From positions 1 to 64,000 of the forward strand of contig NZ_JAFIWB010000018.1 of the NCBI RefSeq assembly GCF_017163705.1: 64,000 nt of DNA, in the 5' to 3' direction. This DNA is from Xanthomonas bonasiae (GTDB taxonomy: Bacteria; Pseudomonadota; Gammaproteobacteria; Xanthomonadales; Xanthomonadaceae). The notes beneath the pieces were generated by a model, which had not been told where the DNA came from, searched no databases, and saw nothing but the letters and a program-made list of their open reading frames with translations. Made by a program: the position numbers and the translations under genes. This document shows positions 21,519 to 31,142 of this stretch, piece by piece; position 1 is the first letter of the stretch, and each line of letters begins with the position of its first letter.

Positions 21519-24410
21519 ATGCCTCGTCACCCCTTCACCACTCTCGCGCTCGGCATCGTGCTGGCGTTGCATGGCGCGCCCGACGCGCTGGCGCAGGACG
21601 CCGCCGACGATGCCGCGCCCAAGGCCGCCGCCACCGACCTGGGCCAGGTCGTGGTCACCGGATCGCGGATCAAACGCTCGGAAGTGGAGGGCGCCGAACC
21701 GGTGGTGGTGATCAGCGCGCAGCAGATCCAGCAGGAAGGCTTCCTCACCGTGTACGACGTGCTCAACACGTTGAACCAGCAGGGCAGCGTCGAGGCCGAT
21801 ACCAAATACGGCTCGCACACGCCCAACGCCTCGCCGGTCAGCCTGCGCGACCTCGGCCCGGGCCGCACCCTGTTGCTGGTCAATGGCCACCGCGTCGCCG
21901 ATTACCCGCAGCCGTATGCGGGCGAGAGCAACTTCGCCAACTACAGCAGCATCCCGTCGGCGGCGGTGGAGCGGATCGAGATCCTCACCGGCGGCGCCTC
22001 GGCGATCTACGGTTCCGATGCGGTGGCCGGCGTCATCAACGTGATCCTGAAGAAGGGCTACGAGGGCAACCAGGTGCGGCTGCGCGGCGGCACCGCCACC
22101 GAAGGCGGCCGCGACGTGTTCGACCTGTCCTGGGTCGGCGGCACCAGCGGCGACAGGTGGAACCTGACCTATGCGCTGCAGTGGACGCGGCGCGATCCGC
22201 TGTCGGTCGGCGAACGCCCGAAGATGGACGACCAGGACGACGAGTCCTACAGCAACTGGACCGCGCAGGCGCGCAAGTACGGCTTCAATTCCTACACCGG
22301 CCTGACCCTGCTCGACGCCGACACCAACCAACGCCTGGCCCCGCCCAGCGGCACCTGCGCGCGCTTCGGCGGCCAGTTCGTCGATTCGCAGCGGCTGAGC
22401 TACGACTACAACAGCAGCACCCTCACCAACCTCGGCGGCTACTGCGGCATGGCCCACGACTACGCCGACTGGCTCGCCGCCAGCGGTGGCGACAGCGGCT
22501 CGGCCTATCTGTACGGCACCTTCGATTTCGACAACGGCATGCAGGCCTGGAGCACGCTGTCGGTGAACAAGAGCATCGGCTACTGGACCTACGATCCGCC
22601 CTACGTCTATCTGGGCCCGTTCCACGACACCGGCACCGACCGCAACCTGTACGCGATCCGCCAGCTGACCCGCTACGAATCCGGCGGCTGGAAGAACCTG
22701 GCCAACACCACCAAGGAACTGTCCTGGGATCTGAGCGCCGGCCTCAAGGGCACGCTGGCCGACCGCTTCGACTGGGAAGTCGCGCTCGGCCGCGCGCGCT
22801 ACACCACCGACGAATACGTGCGCACCGTGGACACGCAGAAGGCCACCGACTACTTCCTCGGCGCGCAACTGGGCAGCACCGCCGACGGCACGCCGATCTA
22901 CGACCTCAACGAGGAGCGCTGGTACCAGCCGCTCAGCGGCGCGCAGTACAACGACCTGGCGGTGAAGGCGCACAACCAGGCCGATTCGTGGGTCAACCAG
23001 GCCAGCGCCAACATCACCGGCGAACTGTTCCGGGGCTGGGCCGGGCCGATCAAGTTCGCCGCGGTCGGCGAGGTCGCCAAACAGGGCTACCGGCTCGATC
23101 CGGATCCGTGCGCCAACACCTGCTATCCGCTGGACGTGGTCGACTACGGCGGCGGCGAACGCCTGCGCTATTCCGGCGGCATCGAGTTCGACGTGCCGCT
23201 GCTGTCCTCGCTCAACGCCAGCCTGGCCGCGCGCCACGACCGCTACGGCGACTACACCTCCTACAACAGCGACCTGGGCTCGGCGATCGGCAAGCAGAGC
23301 GACACCACCTGGAGCGCCGGCCTGGAGTGGCGTCCGCTGAGCACGCTGCTGCTGCGCGGCAGCCTCGCCACCAGCTTCCGCGCCCCGGACATGCACTACG
23401 TGCTCGGCGAACCGAGCTCCACCCAGCAGACCGTGATCGACCAGTACCGCTGCATCCAGCAGGGCTACTACCTGACCGGCGGCTGCAGCGCCGAGAACGC
23501 CGACGTTTACTACCTGATGCAGGTCAACCGCCGCGGCACCCCGGACCTGGAATCGGAACACGGGCGCTCGGCCACCGCCGGCTTCGTGTGGGACATCGCC
23601 GACGGCCTGTCGCTGACCGTCGATTACTACAAGATCCGCCTGCAGGACATGATCAAGGACCTCAACCGCGACGAGATCCTGACCGCCGAAGCGGGCTGCC
23701 GCACTGGCCTGACCACTGCCGGCGGGGTGTGGGTCAACCCGGGCGGCGCCGAATACTGCGCGCGCATCGTCTCGCGGGTGACGCGCGACGCCGCCGGCCG
23801 CGTCGTCGATATCGAGCAGGGGCCGATCAACATCGCGCAGATGCAGGTCTCCGGCGTCGATGCCTCGCTGAAGTACCGGGTGAACACCGCGCGCTGGGGC
23901 AACTTCAGTTTCGGCCTGGACTACAACAACCTGATCAGCTATCGCGAGCAGACCTACCGCACCGACGCCTACAAGAACCTGCGCGACCAGAAAATCCGCA
24001 GCAAGCTGCGCGGCAGCGTGCACTGGGAGAACGGCGGCCCTCTGGACCTGACCGTCTACGCCAAGCGCTTCGGCTCCACCCAGGCGGTGAACTGGGGCAC
24101 CTGCACGCGCTTCGACGACGGCTACCAGCCGAGCCCGTCGGACGAATGCCGGGTCACCGACAGCGCCAACCCGCACTTCGGCGACAGCACCAGCCGTTAC
24201 TTCGGCCGCGTCGGCCCGGCGGTGTACTGGAACCTCACCGCCGGCTACCGCATCACTCCGAAGATGAAGGTGAACCTGTACGTCAACAACGTGCTCAACA
24301 CCACCGGCTACGACAACAAGGAACGCTACTACGGCTACCAGTTCTACAACACCACGCTGTACGACGCGATCGGGCGCGAGGTGGCGGCGGAGTATGTGTT
24401 CGATTTCTAG
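21519..24410 (+). CDS. TonB-dependent outer-membrane receptor
   Basis: 963 residues from the ATG at 21519 (AGGGAG upstream). Signal peptide, then a plug domain (LGQVVVTGSRIKRSEVEGAE, VSLRDLGPGRTLLLVNGHRV, ILTGGASAIYGSDAVAGVIN) and a large barrel ending in an aromatic residue (AAEYVFDF). The GSRIKR and SIYGSDAVAGVIN style belongs to the large receptors expanded in Xanthomonadales. The ligand is unknown. The upstream LacI-like operator suggests a carbohydrate rather than iron. A GGGATTC array follows directly after the stop. Confidence 0.9.
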   Translation: MPRHPFTTLALGIVLALHGAPDALAQDAADDAAPKAAATDLGQVVVTGSRIKRSEVEGAEPVVVISAQQIQQEGFLTVYDVLNTLNQQGSVEADTKYGSHTPNASPVSLRDLGPGRTLLLVNGHRVADYPQPYAGESNFANYSSIPSAAVERIEILTGGASAIYGSDAVAGVINVILKKGYEGNQVRLRGGTATEGGRDVFDLSWVGGTSGDRWNLTYALQWTRRDPLSVGERPKMDDQDDESYSNWTAQARKYGFNSYTGLTLLDADTNQRLAPPSGTCARFGGQFVDSQRLSYDYNSSTLTNLGGYCGMAHDYADWLAASGGDSGSAYLYGTFDFDNGMQAWSTLSVNKSIGYWTYDPPYVYLGPFHDTGTDRNLYAIRQLTRYESGGWKNLANTTKELSWDLSAGLKGTLADRFDWEVALGRARYTTDEYVRTVDTQKATDYFLGAQLGSTADGTPIYDLNEERWYQPLSGAQYNDLAVKAHNQADSWVNQASANITGELFRGWAGPIKFAAVGEVAKQGYRLDPDPCANTCYPLDVVDYGGGERLRYSGGIEFDVPLLSSLNASLAARHDRYGDYTSYNSDLGSAIGKQSDTTWSAGLEWRPLSTLLLRGSLATSFRAPDMHYVLGEPSSTQQTVIDQYRCIQQGYYLTGGCSAENADVYYLMQVNRRGTPDLESEHGRSATAGFVWDIADGLSLTVDYYKIRLQDMIKDLNRDEILTAEAGCRTGLTTAGGVWVNPGGAEYCARIVSRVTRDAAGRVVDIEQGPINIAQMQVSGVDASLKYRVNTARWGNFSFGLDYNNLISYREQTYRTDAYKNLRDQKIRSKLRGSVHWENGGPLDLTVYAKRFGSTQAVNWGTCTRFDDGYQPSPSDECRVTDSANPHFGDSTSRYFGRVGPAVYWNLTAGYRITPKMKVNLYVNNVLNTTGYDNKERYYGYQFYNTTLYDAIGREVAAEYVFDF

Positions 24411-24413
24411 AGG

Positions 24414-24510
24414 CCGGGATTGGGGAGTCGGGATTCGGGATTGGGAGACGTCGCGAATCGCTGGGGCCGTCGGTCTTTGCGACTCCCCAATCTCCAATCC
24501 CGAATCCCGG
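24414..24510. repeat. Paired GGGATTC arrays upstream of the aromatic leader
   Basis: CGGGATTGGGGAGTCGGGAT and following units (24415-24446) and the inverse ACTCCCCAATCTCCAATCCC and following bases (24480-24510) flank about 33 bp. They begin four bases after the TonB receptor stop codon. The pair can form a hairpin and may end or protect the receptor mRNA. Confidence 0.8.
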
Positions 24511-24572
24511 CTCCATCCAGTTGCCAATGCAACTGTGGCGCCGCCAAAAATCCTGTGCTATCAATGCATCCC

Positions 24573-24653
24573 ATGAACGCCAACCGCAGCTTTTATTTTT
24601 GGTACTACGGTTTTCCGATGCCGCTGGCGGAGGAAGGAGTGCGTTCACCCTGA
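24573..24653 (+). CDS. Aromatic-rich leader peptide of the DAHP synthase attenuator
   Basis: A 26-residue frame, MNANRSFYFWYYGFPMPLAE followed by EGVRSP. Seven of eight consecutive positions from residue 7 to 14 are Phe, Tyr or Trp (FYFWYYGF), exactly what a ribosome-stalling leader for aromatic amino acids needs. It ends 25 bp before an intrinsic terminator and 104 bp before the DAHP synthase start. When charged aromatic tRNAs are scarce the ribosome should stall on this run and favour an antiterminator. The role is inferred from composition and position; no other function fits a peptide this short. Confidence 0.85.
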   Translation: MNANRSFYFWYYGFPMPLAEEGVRSP

Positions 24654-24678
24654 AGGAAACTTCAGCCGCATCCCCGAA

Positions 24679-24706
24679 AGCCGCCAGCGAACCTGGCGGC
24701 TTTTTT
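24679..24706 (+). terminator. Attenuator terminator before the DAHP synthase gene
   Basis: Perfect 9-bp stem AGCCGCCAG/CTGGCGGCT with a five-base loop (CGAAC) and six T's. It lies between the leader peptide and the synthase gene. An alternative upstream pairing partner, CCGCTGGCGG, falls within the leader coding region near 24620 and could form the antiterminator. Confidence 0.85.
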
Positions 24707-24756
24707 CATGCCGCCGGACCTGGTCCCCCACCCAGAACCCGACCGAGAGATTCCCC

Positions 24757-25830
24757 ATGGCTCCCCATACCGACGATCTGCGCATCCGCAAGATCGAACC
24801 GCTGACCCCGCCCGCCCACCTGCTGTCGCTGCTGCCCTGCGACGAAGAGGCCTCGCAGACCGTGGCCGCCTCGCGCGCGGCGCTGCACGAGATCCTGCAC
24901 GGCCGCGACGACCGCCTGGCGGTGGTGATCGGCCCGTGCTCGATCCACGATCCGGTGGCGGCGATGGAGTACGCGCAGCGCCTGCGCCCGCTGCGCGACA
25001 CCTACGGCGATGCGCTGGAGATCGTGATGCGGGTGTATTTCGAGAAGCCGCGCACCACGGTCGGCTGGAAGGGCCTGATCAACGACCCCAATCTCGACGG
25101 CAGCTTCGACATCAACAAGGGCCTGCGCCTGGCGCGCGGCCTGCTGCGCGACATCAACCGCCTCGGCCTGCCGGCCGGCGTGGAATTCCTCGACATCATC
25201 TCGCCGCAGTACATCGCCGACCTGGTGGCCTGGGGCGCGATCGGCGCGCGCACCACCGAAAGCCAGGTGCACCGTGAACTGGCCTCGGGCCTGTCGTGCC
25301 CGGTCGGGTTCAAGAACGGCACCAGCGGCGACGTCAAGATCGCGGTGGATGCGGTCGGCGCGGCCTCGCATCCGCACCATTTCCTGGCGGTCACCAAGGA
25401 CGGGCAGACCGCGGTCGCCACCACCACCGGCAACCCCGATTGCCACGTGATCCTGCGCGGCGGCAAGCTGCCCAACTACGACGCGGCCAGCGTCGCCGCC
25501 GCCGGCCAGGTGCTGGAGAAGGCCGGATTGCCGGCACGGTTGATGGTCGACGCCAGCCACGCCAACAGCGGCAAGAACCCGGACAACCAGCCGAAGGTGA
25601 TCGAGGACATCGCCGCGCAGTTGGAGGCCGGGCAGACCCGCATCGTCGGCGCCATGGTGGAGAGCCACCTGGTCGGCGGCCGCCAGGAACTGGTGGAAGG
25701 CCAATCGCTGGTCTATGGGCAGAGCATCACCGACGGCTGCATCGATTGGGACAGCTCGGTGCAGGTGCTGGAGCGCTTGGCGCAGGCGGTGCGTGCGCGG
25801 CGCCAGGCGCGGTTGTCGCAGGCGGCCTGA
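24757..25830 (+). CDS. aroG: 3-deoxy-7-phosphoheptulonate synthase (class I)
   Basis: 357 residues, the length of the AroG/AroF/AroH family. It condenses phosphoenolpyruvate and erythrose 4-phosphate in the first shikimate step. Landmarks are AVVIGPCSIHDPVAAMEYA, MRVYFEKPRTTVGWKGLIND, GARTTESQVHRELASGLSCP, PVGFKNGTSG and VDASHANSGKNP; the Cys, His, Glu and Asp metal ligands lie in these segments. The isozyme type (Phe-, Tyr- or Trp-sensitive) cannot be settled by eye, so the symbol is tentative. Control by attenuation is indicated by the leader peptide and terminator. Confidence 0.93.
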   Translation: MAPHTDDLRIRKIEPLTPPAHLLSLLPCDEEASQTVAASRAALHEILHGRDDRLAVVIGPCSIHDPVAAMEYAQRLRPLRDTYGDALEIVMRVYFEKPRTTVGWKGLINDPNLDGSFDINKGLRLARGLLRDINRLGLPAGVEFLDIISPQYIADLVAWGAIGARTTESQVHRELASGLSCPVGFKNGTSGDVKIAVDAVGAASHPHHFLAVTKDGQTAVATTTGNPDCHVILRGGKLPNYDAASVAAAGQVLEKAGLPARLMVDASHANSGKNPDNQPKVIEDIAAQLEAGQTRIVGAMVESHLVGGRQELVEGQSLVYGQSITDGCIDWDSSVQVLERLAQAVRARRQARLSQAA

Positions 25831-26548
25831 GCGGCGTGGCGGAGCGGCAGGCATCGGGCCAGGAGCCCGATGCGTGTCGCCCGAAAGACTCGCCGCTATC
25901 ACGATGCCCGCCGTGGCCAGAGCAAAATGGCAAGCACCACACGGCACGCGTACGCTCTTTTGCACGCATGCCGCGCTTCTGTAGGAGCGGCTTCAGCCGC
26001 GACGAGCGAAGCCGCGATCGCTCCAACTCCGGTGGCGGCAGGGGTGGAAGCCTCTTCCGCAGCGCGTGTAGCAGGGGGCGCACGTCTTTGTAGGCGGCTT
26101 CAGCTGCGCCATGCCGGCGTCGTCCGCAAAAGGCTGGGGAGGCGCTTCCGATCCGGTGCAGGCGCGGGTCGTCGAAGCGGTGTTGATCCGGTGGCGGGTT
26201 ACAGGCAACGCCCAGGGTGTCCGTTGCATGGCGCCAAAAAAAGACCCGGCCGTGCCGTCGAATCCAAAGGGAGAGAGCCTCTTCATCGACGGCATCCGGC
26301 CGGTGGTGAATTTATGCGCCCGTACCGTGGCTGCGGTTTGCCGGCGTGTGCCAGCGACTGGCAAGGTGTTCGGGTTGCGTTAAAGCCGGTTTCGGGACGG
26401 TTCAGCGCCGCGACGCGGTCGCGATGATCGGCATCGGATGAGTCGGATCAGATCGGATGGGCAGAGGCATGCCCTGAGGTCGAGCGCATAGGGCAATGCA
26501 GCGCTCGCGAACGGTGGCGCAAATCGCGCGCTGGCCGATAATGCGTGC
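25831..26548. other. Intergenic region with degenerate REPs
   Basis: About 720 bp. A half-REP at 25979-26004 (GTAGGAGCGGCTTCAGCCGC) and a decayed one at 26087-26110 are visible. Short open frames on both strands, such as one at 26111-26383, have no recognisable family features. Confidence 0.5.
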
Positions 26549-26833
26549 ATGGCCGACTCCCCGCCCTGGTTCCTGTATCTGCTCGAATGCCGCAACGGCA
26601 GCTACTACGCGGGCATCACCCTCGACCTCGAGGCGCGCTACCGGGCGCATCTGCGCGGCACCGGCGCCAAGTACACCCGCGCCAACCCGCCGCTGCGGCT
26701 GCTGGCCAGCCGCGCCTATCCGGACCGCGCCGCCGCCTCGCGCGCCGAATACGCGCTCAAGCAACTGCCGCGCGCGCGCAAGCTGGCGTTCCTGAGCGAG
26801 CCTGAAGGGGTTTCGCTGTCAATTGACGCGTAA
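26549..26833 (+). CDS. GIY-YIG nuclease family protein (UPF0213-like)
   Basis: 94 residues. [20 protein letters not shown] holds the motif in the modified form typical of the small YhbQ/UPF0213 group, followed by [20 protein letters not shown] and [20 protein letters not shown]. These stand-alone domains are linked to DNA repair or structure-specific cutting, but the role here is unproven. It is monocistronic, with REP clusters downstream. Confidence 0.85.
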   Translation: MADSPPWFLYLLECRNGSYYAGITLDLEARYRAHLRGTGAKYTRANPPLRLLASRAYPDRAAASRAEYALKQLPRARKLAFLSEPEGVSLSIDA

Positions 26834-26894
26834 CGGAGGCTGCGAAGGTTTCGGCCTCGATCGCGTCTGCGACCGGCCAGCATCGCTGCTTCGT

Positions 26895-27143
26895 TCGTCG
26901 CGACTGAAGTCGCTCCTACAGGAACTTGCGGCGAGCCTGCTGGGTGCACTGTGGGAGGGGCTTCAGCCCCGACTCTTTCCGAAGCGGGCGAGCCCCGCCG
27001 CGTCGCTTGTCGCGGCTGAAGCCGCTCCTACAGGGCTGCGGCTTGCTTGCTGGGTGCACTGCAGGAGGGGCTTCAGCCCCGACCGATCACCGAAACGGTC
27101 GCGGTCCGGGCTTCGCTTGTTGCGGCTGAAGCCGCTCCTACAA
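26895..27143. repeat. REP cluster of five palindromes, partly tandem
   Basis: Five REP cores, alternating CGACTGAAGTCG, GGGGCTTCAGCCCC and CGGCTGAAGCCG types. A unit of about 108 bp starting near TGCTGGGTGCACTG (26937 and 27048) is repeated in tandem, with one GGGGCTTCAGCCCC and one GCGGCTGAAGCCGC in each unit. Confidence 0.85.
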
Positions 27144-27191
27144 AAGCACGCCGGAGCCGCGGCGATGGCACTGCGTAGCGCGCTGGATGGG

Positions 27192-28712
27192 TCAACTCGC
27201 CGCGTGCATCGTCCCGGTCTCCAACCAGCGCTGGTGCCAGGACAGCGCTTCGGGCAGCAGGTGCGGGGTGTGCTTGCCGTAGCTGTCGCGCAGCGCGCGG
27301 TCGAAATACTCCTCCAGCTGCGCGCGGTAGCTCGGGTCCACGCAGTGGTCGATCAGCTGCCGTGCGCGGTGCCGCGGCGGCAGGCCGCGCAGGTCGGCCA
27401 GGCCGTGTTCGGTGACGATGATGGAGACGTCGTGCTCGGTGTGGTCCACGTGGCTGACCATCGGCACGATCGCCGAGATGCTGCCGTGCTTGGCGGTGCT
27501 GGGGCTGAGGAAGATCGACAGGAAGCCGTTGCGGGCGAAATCGCCGGAGCCGCCGATGCCGTTCATGATGCGGCTGCCCATCACGTGGGTGGAATTGACG
27601 TTGCCGTACAGGTCGGCCTCGATCATGCCGTTCATGCCGATGCAGCCCAGCCGCCGCACCAGTTCCGGATGGTTGGAGATCTCCTGCGTGCGCAGGATGA
27701 TGCGCTCGCGGTAGAAATCGATGTTGCGCTTGAACTCCTCGTTCGCCTCCGGGCTCAGCGCAAATCCCGTGCACGAGGCCACCTTCAGCACGCCGCTGCG
27801 CAGCAGGTCGAGCATGCCGTCCTGGATCACTTCGGTGAAGGCGCTCAGGTCGCGGAAGCCGCTGCTGGCCAGGCCGGCCAGCACCGCGTTGGGGATGTTG
27901 CCCACGCCCGACTGCAGCGGCAGCAGGTTGGCCGGCAGCCGGCCCTTGCTTACTTCGTGCTGGAGGAAGTCGATCAGGTGCGCGGCGATGCGCTCGCTGG
28001 TGGCGTCGGCCGGGGTGAACGGGCTGTTGCGGTCCGGGGCGTGGGTGCGCACCACCGCCACGATCTTGTCCGGGTCGCAGCGCAGCGACGGTTCGCCGAT
28101 GCGGTCGTCGGCGTGCAGCAGCGGGATCGGTTTGCGCTGCGGCGGCAGCGCGGTGCCGTAGTACACGTCGTGCATGCCGTCGATGCCGGCCGGCTGCCAG
28201 TCGTTGACCTCGACGATCACCTTCTTGGCCAGGTCCAGCCAGGTCTTGTTGTTGCCGATCGAGGTGGACGGGATCAGGCTGCCGTCTTCGCGGATGCCGG
28301 CCACTTCCACCACCGCGGTGTCGATCTCGCCGTAGAAGCCGAACCACACGTGCTGGGCGACATGGCTGAGGTGGATGTCGATGTAGTCCAGGGTGCCGGC
28401 GTTGATCCGTTGGCGCGCGTCCGGGTCGGTCTGGAACGGCATGCGCAGGGCGATGCCCTCGGCCTTGGCCAGTGCGCCGTCCAGTTCCGGCGCGGTGGAG
28501 GCGCCGGTCATCAGCCGGATCTTGAACGCCTGGCCCTGCAGGTGCGCGGCCTCGATCCGCTGCGCCAGCGCGATCGGCACCGCCTTCGGGTAGCCCGAGC
28601 CGGTGAAGCCGCTCATCGCCACCGTCTCGCCGGGCTGGATCAGTGCGGCGGCGGCCTCGGCGGTGACGATGCGCTCGCGCAGGCGCGGGTGGAGGATGCG
28701 TTCGGCGGACAT
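27192..28712 (-). CDS. Acetyl-CoA hydrolase/transferase family CoA-transferase
   Basis: 506 residues, the size of succinyl-CoA:acetate CoA-transferases (AarC/Cat1 group). Landmarks are ETVAMSGFTGSGYPKAVPIA, FYGEIDTAVVEVAGIREDGS, SGVGNIPNAVLAGL, the active-site region FTEVIQDGMLDLLRSGVLKV, and GSRIMNGIGGSGDFARN. The enzyme moves CoA between acyl-CoAs and carboxylates, for example succinyl-CoA to acetate, in the cytoplasm. It is monocistronic. The start at 28712 precedes the conserved AERILHPRLRERI. Confidence 0.9.
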   Translation of the reverse strand: MSAERILHPRLRERIVTAEAAAALIQPGETVAMSGFTGSGYPKAVPIALAQRIEAAHLQGQAFKIRLMTGASTAPELDGALAKAEGIALRMPFQTDPDARQRINAGTLDYIDIHLSHVAQHVWFGFYGEIDTAVVEVAGIREDGSLIPSTSIGNNKTWLDLAKKVIVEVNDWQPAGIDGMHDVYYGTALPPQRKPIPLLHADDRIGEPSLRCDPDKIVAVVRTHAPDRNSPFTPADATSERIAAHLIDFLQHEVSKGRLPANLLPLQSGVGNIPNAVLAGLASSGFRDLSAFTEVIQDGMLDLLRSGVLKVASCTGFALSPEANEEFKRNIDFYRERIILRTQEISNHPELVRRLGCIGMNGMIEADLYGNVNSTHVMGSRIMNGIGGSGDFARNGFLSIFLSPSTAKHGSISAIVPMVSHVDHTEHDVSIIVTEHGLADLRGLPPRHRARQLIDHCVDPSYRAQLEEYFDRALRDSYGKHTPHLLPEALSWHQRWLETGTMHAAS

Positions 28713-28845
28713 GGGGCAACCGTGCAGGGAAGGGAGACCCCGATTATCGCGGATCGCGCCCGGAGTGGGTTTGCGGCGATGGTGCAATGGCGCGCGCGGT
28801 CCGGCTTTCACGCGCCTCACGCCGCGCCGCGGCGATAGTGCCCCG

Positions 28846-31071
28846 GTGCCGCCCTTCGCCCGCCTCTCGCCGAATGCCGCCCTCGAACGCTACCGGCGCT
28901 TGCCGCGTCCGTGGCGCCTGCTGCTGCGCGGGCTGCTGATCGCCTATCTGCTGTACCTGCTGCTGGGCAACGTGTTCCTCAACACGCCGCTGTTCGACAT
29001 GGCGACCAACCGCAAGCCGGAAAAATTCCGCATGCAGACCGGTCCGGCGCTGACCGTGCTGCCGGGCTTCGTCACTGCATGGGACGTGCGCATGCGCGGG
29101 CATGTGCAGCGCAGCGTCTGGGTCCTGCGCGCGGATCGCGCCAGCGCGCGCATCGCGCTGTTGCCGCTGCTGCACCGCGAGGTGCGGTTGCCATGGATGG
29201 AGGCGGTGAACGTGATCGGCGAGATCGACCGCGTCGCCGACGCCATCCCGCCGCCGCCTCAAAGCGACCAGGGCTGGACCCTGCGCTTCGATGCGATCCA
29301 CAGCGGCACGCTGCGCCGGGCACGCATCGGCGAACTGGCGATCGAAGGCAAGGGCCACGGCACGGTGGGGTTCCTGAAACAACTCAAGGGCGGGCCGTCG
29401 GAACTGTTCCCGTCGCAGATCGTGTTCGACGACGCCAGCGTGCGCTACGGCAAGCGCCAGATCGCCGACCAGGCGCATCTGGACGCGCGCTTCTCGTTCC
29501 CGTGTCACTACCGCGCGCAGGCGCCAGGCCTGCGCAAGCTCGGCATCGCCGACCTGGCGCTGCAGCTGCACGGGCGCAGCGTGGCATTGCGAATCGACAC
29601 CGCCGGGACCCACACGCGCTTGAGCACCGAGCCTGGGCTCGGGCATGTGGACGCGAACCTGCGCATGCGGCGCGGCGAACTGCAGCCGGGCAGCAAGCTC
29701 ACCTGGCGGGTGCCGCTGCACGCCGGCGTCGGCGCCACCGACCGCGGCGTGCTGGCGCTGTTGCTCGACGTCGATCGCGACATCCGGTTGCGCGCGCGCC
29801 TGCCCGGGCAGGTCGATCCGCGCAGCATGCTCGATGCCGATGTGCGCATCGCCGGGCGCAGTGTGCCGTTCGCCGAGCCGGCGGCGCTGTTGCCGCGCGT
29901 GTCCGGCACGGTGCAAGGGCGCTGGCATTTCGAATCGCTGAACTGGATCAGCGACCTGCTGGTACGCAAGCCGTGGTTCCGGCTCGACGGCGGCGGCGAC
30001 GTGTCCGCCGATCTGCGCCTGGCGCACGGCGCGCTGCAGCCGGGCAGCCGCCTCGACGTGCCCGACGTGCAGGCCGTGGCCGATGTGCTGCGGCTGCGCA
30101 TCCGTGGCCAGGCGCAGGCGGTCGGACGCATCGTCGGCACCGCCGCGCAGCCGCGCACCCAGGTCGACGTGCGCATGCGCACCTTCGCGCTGGCACCGCT
30201 GGCCGAACCCAAGGCGATCTTCGTGCAAGGCGAGAACCTGCGCCTGGACCTGGAGGGCGACGGCGCGCTGGCGACGCTGAAGGAATCGTTGCAGGCGCGC
30301 ATGCGCTTCGACGATGCGCGCGTGCCCGACCTGCGCGCCTACAACCGCTACCTGCCGGCATCGCAGGTGCGCGTGCTCGGCGGCAGCGGATCGCTCAGCG
30401 GCGACCTGCACCTGGACGCGGCCGGGCAGGTGGGCGAAGGCAACGTGCGCGTGCGCGGCCGCCAGGCGCGGCTGCAGGCGGCCGGACTGGCGCTGGCGGG
30501 CGACCTGGATCTCGATGCGCGGCTGCGGCGCGCGGAACTGCAGGGCAAGCGCTTCGACCTGAGCGGCAGCACGCTGCGCCTGCAGGGCGTGCGCTACGGC
30601 GACGGCGCCAAGCAGCGCGACTGGTGGGCCACGCTGCGCGTGCCGCAGGGACGCATCGCCGCAACGCCGGCCACGCAGGCCGATGCGCAGGTGCAGATCC
30701 AGATGCGCGATGCCGGTCCGGTGCTGGCGGTGTTCGCGCAGCGCAGCGATGCGCCGGCCTGGCTGCTCAAGCTGGTCGACGCCGGGCAACTGGATGCGAG
30801 CGGCCAGCTGCGCTGGCGCAAGGACGCGCTGTGGCTGGATCGCTTGCAGGCGGAAAACCAGCGCGTGTCGCTGCGTGCGCGCCTGCGCGTCGGCGATGCC
30901 GGCACCCAGGGCGAGCTGTATGCGCGCTGGGGCGTGCTCGGCGTCGGCGTGGCGCTGCGCGGCGAACAGCGGCAATGGCATCTGCTCGGCGCGCGCGAAT
31001 GGTACGAGCGGCAACCGGCGTGGTTATCGGACACGCTGCCCGCTCCAGCCCCGACGCCGTCGGCGCCCTGA
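28846..31071 (+). CDS. Large membrane-anchored AsmA/DUF748-like protein
   Basis: About 741 residues from a GTG at 28846; no ATG lies before the membrane helix WRLLLRGLLIAYLLYLLLGN. The remainder is periplasmic and beta-rich with repeated short strands, such as VDVRMRTFALAPLAEPKAIF and GSGSLSGDLHLDAAGQVGEG. That single anchor plus long beta-taco body resembles the AsmA/TamB and DUF748 groups, which bridge inner and outer membranes for lipid transport. Assignment is by architecture, not by a clear motif. The start lacks an obvious Shine-Dalgarno. It is divergent from the CoA-transferase. Confidence 0.65.
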   Translation: MPPFARLSPNAALERYRRLPRPWRLLLRGLLIAYLLYLLLGNVFLNTPLFDMATNRKPEKFRMQTGPALTVLPGFVTAWDVRMRGHVQRSVWVLRADRASARIALLPLLHREVRLPWMEAVNVIGEIDRVADAIPPPPQSDQGWTLRFDAIHSGTLRRARIGELAIEGKGHGTVGFLKQLKGGPSELFPSQIVFDDASVRYGKRQIADQAHLDARFSFPCHYRAQAPGLRKLGIADLALQLHGRSVALRIDTAGTHTRLSTEPGLGHVDANLRMRRGELQPGSKLTWRVPLHAGVGATDRGVLALLLDVDRDIRLRARLPGQVDPRSMLDADVRIAGRSVPFAEPAALLPRVSGTVQGRWHFESLNWISDLLVRKPWFRLDGGGDVSADLRLAHGALQPGSRLDVPDVQAVADVLRLRIRGQAQAVGRIVGTAAQPRTQVDVRMRTFALAPLAEPKAIFVQGENLRLDLEGDGALATLKESLQARMRFDDARVPDLRAYNRYLPASQVRVLGGSGSLSGDLHLDAAGQVGEGNVRVRGRQARLQAAGLALAGDLDLDARLRRAELQGKRFDLSGSTLRLQGVRYGDGAKQRDWWATLRVPQGRIAATPATQADAQVQIQMRDAGPVLAVFAQRSDAPAWLLKLVDAGQLDASGQLRWRKDALWLDRLQAENQRVSLRARLRVGDAGTQGELYARWGVLGVGVALRGEQRQWHLLGAREWYERQPAWLSDTLPAPAPTPSAP

Positions 31072-31142
31072 CCCGGCATAAGCCGTGATCCTCTTCGTGC
31101 ATGGTCGTCATCGCGTCGCCAGATGCACCGCCGACGAGAGAC

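Noticed and set aside
21303..24527. A frame of more than 1,000 codons opposite the TonB receptor
   Set aside because: Composition is typical of antisense to high-GC coding sequence, it has no signal or motif, and it runs through the LacI-like operator and repeat arrays.
26111..26383. A 90-codon frame downstream of aroG
   Set aside because: No family-like features, and overlapping frames on the other strand are equally long in this GC-rich gap.
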